Source: Didymodactylos carnosus (Eukaryota > Rotifera > Eurotatoria > Philodinida > Philodinidae). From it: 26,408 nucleotides of DNA. Shown here one piece after another: positions 19,599 through 26,408 of this stretch. Below the pieces are notes generated by a model. That model did no database searches, was not told the origin of the DNA, and saw only the letters and a list, made by a program, of their open reading frames with translations. Numbering within the stretch: position 1 is the stretch's first letter; each line of letters starts with the position of its first letter. The DNA lies in NCBI GenBank assembly GCA_905250885.1, contig CAJNOQ010002086.1:1-26408 (forward strand). Direction: 5' to 3'. Position numbers and translations under genes: made by a program.

Positions 19599-20326
19599 TG
19601 AGCTATAAATCACAAATCAATGGTAAATAACTACCATTGCGGCTATATGGAATACAAAAAAAGCAAACATTTTGTTTCGTTAGAAGCAATTTCTGGATGA
19701 GATATGGATAGGTGTGCGGATAGTGCATCATCCTCTATTCAACCGTATAATTAGAAGTTAGTTTGGGTGTGGGTGGGAGCGTAGTTTATAAATACCCAAC
19801 ATACACACATTTTACAAGTCGTTTAAAAATCTTCAAATATCTATGACTTAGATCGGTGGAAATTCTTGTCAAAACGAGTACATCTGATCCCATGTGCTGC
19901 AGTCATAATTTGTTTGAAAGAAGCAAAGTGACATACATAAATGCTGACTCAACTAAAGACTATGCGCAACAACAACCGCCCCTTCAATATTATAATGTAC
20001 GAATGCACAGAAGAGAAGTAATACGTGCGCACAACTTTAGCCGCATGAATTTAAGATGTTTCATAAACATGACTCATTTTTCATTCTTATATTTATTTCA
20101 GTTATTGCTCTCTCTCGACTCATATGCAATGCAAAATTTTACCGTACAGAATGAAAGTGAAACATTTTTCAAATAGTGAAAAACTCGTCTTTTTCCAAGA
20201 CAACATGCAATCAGAAATATAGTAAATAGAAGGAACAAAAGAAATCAGTAATATACAAACCTGTCACTCACTGCTTTTTCTATTACACAGTAAATAAACT
20301 GCGTAATATTGCTCACATTCTTCTGA

Positions 20327-20329
20327 GTA
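20327..20329 (+). other. Possible splice acceptor upstream of the Mab-21-like gene
   Basis: CTCACATTCTTCTGAG ends at 20327 and is a good acceptor by eye. From 20328 the frame is open into the ATG at 20363 (YIHNCFYFSD before MDNTL). The conserved GS motif begins only 16 residues after that ATG, whereas Mab-21/cGAS proteins usually have several dozen residues before it, so a 5' exon is likely. Confidence 0.4.
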
Positions 20330-20362
20330 CATTATATCCACAACTGTTTTTATTTTTCGGAT

Positions 20363-22237
20363 ATGGATAATACATTATGTTTAAGAAATCCAAGATTAAT
20401 TGAATGTGGTAGTGCCAGTGAAGGCGGATGTCATGCTCGATCGCAATTTTATGCTGTTGATGGTAAAACTGAAAGAGATGCATTATATGTTTTTGCTGAA
20501 TTAAATAATAAAAATTTGCTAAAAGAATGTATTAGTCATCCAGTTTATGTTAAAGTTTTATATGACGGTAGTAATAAAGAGTTACCCTATGGTAAAGTTA
20601 AAACAGCCAATATTAAATATATAAATGGTTTTAAATGTAAACAATTAATTGCAAACATTTATTATCCATCATATGCGAAAAAGCAACATTCCGAATTAGA
20701 TTATGTCGAAACAGAAAATGTTGAACTTGTGGAACCCGTATATTTATCTAAAGCAAATATTTATTATATTACTAGTAATCAGATAAATGATGTTGGTGAT
20801 CTTTTGAATAAATATGAACATGTTTACTTAACACTTTTTAAATCAATGACATTAGAACGTAGAAAAAGTTTTCATAAATTATTTCAAGAACGTGATATGC
20901 AAGATGACGTTCTCGAATTTCGATACAATATGTTGAATAATAGTTCAAAAGGTATGTATAATCTATCAAGCATTATGTTGGGACCAATTTTTGGTATTTC
21001 TATGCCAAATAATTTATTACAAAAATTGAACGTTTTATTTAAATTTTATTTAAAATATAAATCGCTCGTATCTGTAACAGTAAGGTCAGGTAACAAATAC
21101 ATTGTCTATGAAAAAGATATTGTACCTGCTATTGAACTTAAGTTTTGGCCAAAAATAATGAACTGGTTTACCAGTCGTATGAAGACAAATGACAGATGGT
21201 CAAATGTATTTTGTGAAAAAATTCAGAATCAAATATCCGTTTATTTAGTATCAAAATGGTCAGGAAAAGGTTCTCTAATTGATGCACAATACGAATTTCG
21301 TTATTCATTTTCAATGATTGAACTTATTCTAGCACAAGAGCGTACATTTTATGAAAATCAATTTAATTTTATGGTTAAGTTATTGTATTATAAATATTTA
21401 AGACCCATTGAAACTTCATTTGGTTTATATATACCATCATATTTTATCAAAACAACTGTTGCATGGATTTTAGAATTGGCTAATTTAACAGATATATGGA
21501 AGAATATGAAAAACAGAAATAATATAAATAATTGTGCTCTGTTAACATCTTCTCTACTTAATTTATGGAGAGACACAGCAATGAATATGTTTAAAACACG
21601 TTATTGTAAACATTATTTTATTGAAAATGTTAATATATTACAAGATTATGATGAAGATCTTCTTGATTTAGCTTATGGTGTGCTCTTATCACTTACAGTT
21701 GATAAAGAAACAGAATCACCAAAAGCAATCATTGCTACTAAATCACATTTTTATCTGTTTGAAGCTTGTTTGAACATTAGTGATCAATATAACGCACGAA
21801 CTAAATCGTCGCGTACCACTGTAAAAATAGAATCCAATATGTCTGCTGCTGAAGAATTTCGTCAGCTTGTGCAGGAACACTTCGATGATTCGCCTACTTT
21901 AATCAAATATAATGTAGAACATATGAATATTGTGTTAGAAACTTTTCATATTATCGAATCACGTTATCCAAATTTTATAATGAAATGGTACAGTACTGCA
22001 GATACCGAACAACAACAAGATACGTTATTACCTATCAATAATGGATTTAAATATAATCCATGTGAATTCTGCTGTTTACTGTTGAATATTATTGAAAAAG
22101 CAGTAAATATCATAATACCAAAATTATTAGATTTTGGTGATAAGTCAATAGCGGATGTCGATGCGTTGTGTATGATTTTAGACGCTATAGGAGCAGCAGA
22201 CTCACAAGAAACTTCTATATCATCTAAGCAAGAATGA
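20363..22237 (+). CDS. Mab-21/cGAS-like nucleotidyltransferase-fold protein
   Basis: This is the only long intact frame, 624 residues. Known enzymes of this fold (cGAS, cGLRs) make cyclic dinucleotides or related signals on nucleic-acid sensing; many Mab-21 relatives have no known activity. IECGSASEGG (13-22) fits the GS nucleotide-binding turn, TERDALYVF (36-44) the ExD metal-binding pair (E37, D39), and YEKDIVPAIELKFWP (249-263) the third acid (D252). The C-terminal helical half has VYLVSKWSGKG (293-303), YEFRYSFSMIE (310-320, the EWRLSFS block), IPSYFIKTTVAWILE (357-371) and CKHYFIENVNIL (415-426), as in Mab-21 proteins. Beyond about 430 there is a less conserved tail. No cGAS zinc ribbon or obvious membrane segment is visible. 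The ATG at 20363 is the first in frame, but the N-terminus may be incomplete. Poly(A) signals AATAAA lie at 22564 and 22607. Family call is strong; catalytic activity is inferred. Confidence 0.82.
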   Translation: MDNTLCLRNPRLIECGSASEGGCHARSQFYAVDGKTERDALYVFAELNNKNLLKECISHPVYVKVLYDGSNKELPYGKVKTANIKYINGFKCKQLIANIYYPSYAKKQHSELDYVETENVELVEPVYLSKANIYYITSNQINDVGDLLNKYEHVYLTLFKSMTLERRKSFHKLFQERDMQDDVLEFRYNMLNNSSKGMYNLSSIMLGPIFGISMPNNLLQKLNVLFKFYLKYKSLVSVTVRSGNKYIVYEKDIVPAIELKFWPKIMNWFTSRMKTNDRWSNVFCEKIQNQISVYLVSKWSGKGSLIDAQYEFRYSFSMIELILAQERTFYENQFNFMVKLLYYKYLRPIETSFGLYIPSYFIKTTVAWILELANLTDIWKNMKNRNNINNCALLTSSLLNLWRDTAMNMFKTRYCKHYFIENVNILQDYDEDLLDLAYGVLLSLTVDKETESPKAIIATKSHFYLFEACLNISDQYNARTKSSRTTVKIESNMSAAEEFRQLVQEHFDDSPTLIKYNVEHMNIVLETFHIIESRYPNFIMKWYSTADTEQQQDTLLPINNGFKYNPCEFCCLLLNIIEKAVNIIIPKLLDFGDKSIADVDALCMILDAIGAADSQETSISSKQE

Positions 22238-22563
22238 ATTTACTGCAGATACGCTACGGAAAATATATAGTGGAGATGTTGAATAACACTTTACGCAGGG
22301 ACTTTGCCAGGTGATCAGACCTGTTCTGCTCCATGCTCTGCCCATCGACCGAGTCCATTATTGTAAGAAAAATCCTCACAGAATTTGTGCTCACGTGTTT
22401 TAGAACGATTTTCGATTCAAACATAAGAAATGAACATAACTTCCTCTTCTGGCCATGGTAGTCAAAACGAATATATGTATAAGAAACACGGATGGCAGAA
22501 CATATGTTTCTAATATAAAGTCGATGCATCTAGATGAATCTGTTCCATTGTTCCTTACAATCC
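22238..22563 (+). other. Probable 3' UTR of the Mab-21-like gene
   Basis: No frame of interest follows the stop. The minus-strand frame at 22254-22529 lacks any known motif. Confidence 0.4.
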
Positions 22564-22569
22564 AATAAA
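22564..22569 (+). terminator. Candidate poly(A) signal AATAAA
   Basis: First canonical AATAAA noticed downstream of the Mab-21-like stop (about 330 bp away); a second is at 22607-22612. In AT-rich DNA such hexamers also occur by chance. Confidence 0.4.
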
Positions 22570-22612
22570 TCTCTCAAATCTATAGTATTACGTGTTTTTT
22601 GCAAGAAATAAA

Positions 22613-23195
22613 GAAACTATAACTAGAGAGACAAACGTTGAAGAAAATGAAAGATTTTGATTTCGACCTGAGCTAGATGTAAAGATGGAAAACGTATCTA
22701 TTCAACGTTGAGAGGAAGGAGATAAGAGAAAAGAGGCAAGAGACCTCGAAAAAAAGATTCGTGAAAATAAAGGGAAACACTTTCATATTCCTATGAAACT
22801 TTTCTTACGTGTTCTTAAAGGAAGAAAAAGCTATTTCACACATGAAGTGAATGAGCAACATAGATAAGAATGAAACGAGTTTGTGAATCTTTTCCGTTAC
22901 AACGATGATGGACGAGTAGATGGTGCATTTCTTACAAATTAAATTTTCTAATTTGATATTACTGGTACTTAAATACGAATATCTCCTTGCTATTTCCACA
23001 AAAATATATCAAAAGAAAGTCATAAAACCTTCAGATCATTAAAGATGAATGTGGAGCGGACTCCATAGCTGCTGTTCTTTAATTAGGGCGTCAGTTTAAT
23101 TTCAAACGTAATGAAAATGACGCCAATCGAAAACTTACAGGAGTTTGATCGTCTTATCTTCAAAAACCAATGTCTCCAATACGAATGGTGTGTAG
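22613..23195. other. No gene seen
   Basis: Purine-rich and AT-rich stretch between the Mab-21-like gene and the fucosyltransferase. It should contain the promoter of the latter; no element can be named. Confidence 0.3.
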
Positions 23196-24923
23196 ATGAA
23201 ATTTATCATTGTTTTTTTCGTTGTCTCACCACTTGTGACACTCACTGTTGTAACAATCTTTCATTATCAAAACTATATCAGATCGTCGAAATAAATTAAA
23301 AAAACTTATTTCATCACTCAGCATCCGGAATAATAGTTCGGTAACGAATCCTAGATGGAAAAATTTCACATTCACATCATCGATACCCGATCATTTAATA
23401 CAATTTATTCAAGAATATTTGAATTCTGTCAATGAACGTGAACAATGGATAATTGTTACGTGTGAAGCAGGTCTTGGTAATCGTTTACAAACGACGATAT
23501 CGGGATTTTTAATGGCTGTATTAACCAATCGTTGTTTTATCATTGATTGGCATCCAACAAGTTTACGTGGTTGTTCATTTAATGAGCTTTTTGATTCGTT
23601 ACCTAGTACAACAAATAACTTATTTTATTTATATAGCAAAAGCTACATTCTCTCTAATATTTATTATTTAGCATTTCATGGTCCATTTGATGAGTTGTTT
23701 CGTTCAAATTTAACAACATATTTCAGTCGTTATCAATTTCTATTTTTACAAACAGATGAGTATTTTCTAAGTGTGCTGATAAAAAATTCATTCTATAGTG
23801 AAATAATATTTAAAAATGTTAATGAAGATTATTTATTTCAAACGTTGATGAAATATTTGTTTGTACCAAAAAATAAGGATCTATTATTGAATGAAACAAC
23901 AAAATTCGATATTGGTATACACATGAGAAAAGATGGAATAAAACAAATGAAAAAAGAGGATGAAAAATTATTTTTAGGTATGTATGTACAACAATCTAAC
24001 TTTTTTCTGATATTTATCAAGAGTTTTTGGTACTATAAAAATCGACCCATTGTCATGATTCATTATCATATACAGACATATCTTAAACATGACCTTTTAA
24101 ACAAAATACGTCTTCGTTTGATTCCATTGCGAAACATTGACATGAAAACATAAGTTATTGACTCTTTTATTGATTTATGTCGGTCTCATCAACAAAATCT
24201 GATATTTGAAAGAATATTTCTTTAATTCTAAATCTGTACATTCCTCTATGCTTTTCTAAGATTGTGCATTGAATATATTTAAAAGAAATTCATCTACATT
24301 CAGTACATGGTTTGTTGCATCCGACCATCAACCCTATAAAACATACATTAAAACAAACGTACCATCAAATATTTAAATTTTAAATTTTTCAATATCATCC
24401 ATCCCTGGACAATGCTCAGATGTTCAACAAGCGCTTGTCGATTTATGGTCATTATCAAAAATGTCAACAATTAATTCTCACATCATGGTCCTCGTTTCGA
24501 TGGATGGTATCTGGATTATCAGGTAAACATCCGATAATTGTTGGCAATAGCGAACACTGTTATCAACAAACACATTCTCGACCGTGTTATTATGAATTAA
24601 CCCACTTACAACAGTTATCATGTTTTTATCGTTCAAATATGTTAGATACTGAAAATGAAAAATGTTGTCAAAGTGGATTTTGTTCTGGTGATTGTCTACA
24701 TCATCATTCAACGATTGGATATCAATTATATTTTTTAATTGTATGGCCATGGCATGCTCTTATTAAACGAATGTTGATTGTATCTCTAATTTTATTTATT
24801 ATTTCTAAATTTATATTCAGAACTATATATTTTCATAAAACTTTGGTACTCTTAATATATCTAATATGTATTTTATATATTAATATTCGTTGTCTATATT
24901 GGTCATTTAATAAAACGCTGTAG
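23196..24923 (+). pseudogene. GT37-like fucosyltransferase with type II anchor, broken
   Basis: GT37 enzymes move fucose from GDP-fucose to glycans in the Golgi; the family is best known from plants. The ATG at 23196 opens MKFIIVFFVVSPLVTLTVVT, a signal anchor, ending at a TAA at 23292. The protein resumes one frame over from about 23284 (RNKLKKLISSL) without a new Met, through CEAGLGNRLQTTISGFLMAV and LTNRCFIIDW (from 23461; the GLGNR block of plant FUTs), to GIHMRKDG at 23914 (the HxR donor-binding motif). It meets a stop at 24151. A third frame carries TWFVASDHQPYK (24305) with a TAA at 24374 and DVQQALVDLWSLSK. An extra A in the run 24457-24461 shifts into LILTSWSSFRWMVSGLSG, then C...SRPC, matching the TSAWSTFGYVAQGLGG...EPC end of plant FUTs. 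At least two frameshifts and two stops make it a pseudogene, or a badly sequenced gene. Confidence 0.78.
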
Positions 24924-25193
24924 AAAGAAGAAAATTAAAACAAAACATCATCAGTTTGCAAAGATTTTGCCAACAAAAGCATGCCTACATTGTTGTACAC
25001 GGTTAATGGATAGAATATAATACAATTTTGCCAAATTTGCAGCTACTAATTCAAGATTGTGATATTAATGCATCGAAACCATTTGGATACATGAATCATG
25101 AGCCACGAATATCATAATACTGTAATTCAACATAACTTTTTATCTTATACTACAGAACAAAATAAGTTCTTATTTATCAAGATGATCGTACAT
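24924..25193. other. No gene seen
   Basis: 3' flank of the fucosyltransferase relic, AT-rich, with no motif recognised. Confidence 0.3.
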
Positions 25194-25413
25194 TCATCCT
25201 AGTATTAGTTGTATTTGATTTCCTTGACGAATTAATGATTTACGTTTTGTATCATCTTCCATAACATTTATCGTAAGCTGTGTTTGTAATCGTTTGTAAT
25301 TGGATTCCTGTGAGAAACAGCAAGTTAAGAAGATATTCACAGTTCAATTAACGTACCTTAGAACGCATCATTAGCTCTTTTTCCATGTTACGAATTTTTT
25401 TTGACGTAAGCAT
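25194..25413 (-). CDS. Two-exon coiled-coil fragment or small protein
   Basis: On the minus strand an ATG at 25413 starts MLTSKKIRNMEKELMMRSK (25413-25357). Then comes a 49-bp intron (25356-25308) with GTACGT at its start and TTTCTCACAG at its end, and a second exon ESNYKRLQTQLTINVMEDD to IQLILG, stop at 25196-25194. Total 56 residues, highly charged, helical, with a heptad-like pattern. The splice sites are among the best in the window and the join keeps frame, so I think it was a real gene. It may be the 3' end of a longer coiled-coil protein (cytoskeletal type); a possible acceptor (GACTGTGGTAG) precedes the ATG at about 25417. The family is not recognised. Confidence 0.45.
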
Positions 25414-25467
25414 TCTTCTACCACAGTCAAACTAATTATCGAACTTACATTCGTGAGACCATATCGC

Positions 25468-25496
25468 GACAAGTTTAAACTCAGTTTAAACTTGTC
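25468..25496. repeat. Near-perfect palindrome 1 (14-bp arms, 1-nt centre)
   Basis: GACAAGTTTAAACT, C, AGTTTAAACTTGTC. All 14 pairs match. It directly abuts palindrome 2, sharing one base. Confidence 0.9.
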
Positions 25497-25532
25497 CTTT
25501 GTTCATCTCTAAGGCTTAGAGATGAACAAAGG
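25496..25532. repeat. Near-perfect palindrome 2 (18-bp arms, 1-nt centre)
   Basis: CCTTTGTTCATCTCTAAG, G, CTTAGAGATGAACAAAGG. All 18 pairs match. Together with palindrome 1 it could extrude as two neighbouring cruciforms. Perfect arms in otherwise decayed sequence suggest recent origin or a requirement for symmetry. Confidence 0.9.
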
Positions 25533-26408
25533 TATGGCCGCATTATTGATATATTTCAAATGACTGATATTATTTATACTAAAGTTCAAAAGTTCATGAC
25601 GACAAATGCGATCGTTGTGGAAGCTCAGAATCAAACTGTTCGATGTCCGATGTTAAAGTCTTTAAATATGCGATGTATATATGGGCAAGATGTATCACTC
25701 TAATTAATGCAAGGTAAATGGCAATGAGCCTTTAATCAATGATAATGCCGTAAATTCTTTCGTTTCGTTCGTTAAAGCTGATGAACTCATTATAATCTGT
25801 TAAACTACAGCTATATTAAGGGTTTATAATAGAATTATGGAAGGTAATCCATGATAAGCTGTTAAAATCGGACTTTTTAAACGACTATCACTCGTAGTTT
25901 TGCTATTCTTGGATTAATATACGCTATTTCGATTAACGTAAGGTAATGCGTTATATTTTTGAGGAATTACAATGCATTAAACCGTTATTTGTATTCAATA
26001 ATGTATATTATCACATTATAAAGCCGCAACGCGTTAGCACACATTCGAAAAATAAATGAGTGCTACTGCATTGAAATTAAAATGTGCGTAAAACGTATAG
26101 GTTAATTAGTTATCGTTTTTTAATGTATGAGCATGCATTGACGATGAACACATTATAACGCATTATAAACATTGCACAAGTGATAATACGCTAGAAAACC
26201 AACTTTTAATGGATGCTCATGCCTTATTCACTAAAAGGCGAGATTTAGTTTTATTTAATGTATATTAAGGCCTCAGATTATTCAGTGGGTACGATATGCA
26301 TTATCTAATGAGTTATAAAGCTATAAAAGGTTTCTTCAAATTTATGACGTTTTAATTAGATGAAACGCAGACGTTATAATTTCTAACGCATTATATTGAA
26401 GTAGAAAA
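25533..26408. other. Non-coding right end with recurring GCATTATA-type words
   Basis: No gene is recognised. From about 25940 the words GCGTTATA, CACATTATAA, ACGCATTATA (26158 and 26387) and GAGTTATAAAG recur in both orientations, so this may be a worn satellite or element. The sequence runs off the window. Confidence 0.35.

Larger units (their letters stand above)
18779..20335. other. Mostly non-coding, upstream of the Mab-21-like gene
   Basis: It holds the dispersed direct repeat described separately and an 8-bp perfect stem TGTAGAGC-GATACCT-GCTCTACA at 19322-19344, in a locally GC-richer patch (about 19240-19440). A 106-codon frame at 19856-20176 has no known motif and is not needed to explain anything. 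A TGGGTGTGGGTGGGAG patch near 19764 is too short to be called telomeric. Upstream exons of the gene at 20363 could hide here. Confidence 0.35.

Noticed and set aside
19760..19785. GGGTGTGGGTGGGAG resembling the bdelloid telomere repeat TGTGGG
   Set aside because: Only one full unit plus a partial one; too short to call telomeric.
22254..22529. 91-codon minus frame downstream of the Mab-21-like gene
   Set aside because: No family motif and no splice sites; probably chance in a 3' flank.
1..26408. tRNA, rRNA, CRISPR, operon or ribosome-binding-site features
   Set aside because: None seen on either strand by eye; introns and animal genes show this is eukaryotic nuclear DNA. A tRNAscan or Rfam search would be decisive for small RNAs.

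Overview
This looks like nuclear DNA of a small invertebrate, most likely a bdelloid rotifer (inference; no taxon marker is present). The reasons are: AT-rich sequence with sparse coding; animal genes (a penta-EF-hand protein, NSF, a Mab-21/cGAS-fold protein) split by very short GT-AG introns of about 48-93 bp; a bacterial cell-wall enzyme gene (peptidase family S13) that appears to have gained an intron; a plant-type GT37 fucosyltransferase; and fragments of piggyBac, LINE and foldback elements. Bdelloid chromosome ends are known for mixing foreign genes with transposons. There are no operons, ribosome binding sites, CRISPR arrays or tRNA/rRNA genes.

Layout. 1-5000 is repeat and transposon territory: a degenerate tandem repeat at the left edge, a piggyBac transposase remnant (minus), a 32-bp hairpin-bearing tandem repeat, one unrecognised 133-codon reading frame (minus), a 1.3-kb element with inverted ends of about 200 bp (3101-4420), and a second, unrelated foldback (4553-5005). 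From 5006 to 8221 I see no gene. 8222-9677 is the S13 D-Ala-D-Ala carboxypeptidase relic. 9963-12806 holds several short-motif repeat fields and inverted repeats. 13154-16937 contains two pieces of a LINE (plus) around a minus-strand penta-EF-hand gene whose two halves are separated by about 1.1 kb. 17472-18627 is an NSF D1-domain pseudogene containing an inverted duplication of its own exon. A microsatellite and a dispersed direct repeat follow.

The only long, uninterrupted reading frame is at 20363-22237: a Mab-21/cGAS-like nucleotidyltransferase of 624 residues that keeps plausible catalytic acids. 23196-24923 is a GT37 fucosyltransferase with a type II membrane anchor, broken by frameshifts and stops. 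The right end has a two-exon coiled-coil fragment (minus), a pair of abutting near-perfect palindromes at 25468-25532, and AT-rich sequence with a recurring short motif.

The genes do not form a pathway. Most are broken, so the window reads as a gene and transposon graveyard around one apparently living gene. The best candidates for new biology are that Mab-21/cGAS-like gene, the intron-bearing bacterial peptidase relic, the GT37 gene, and the cluster of palindromes and inverted duplications.
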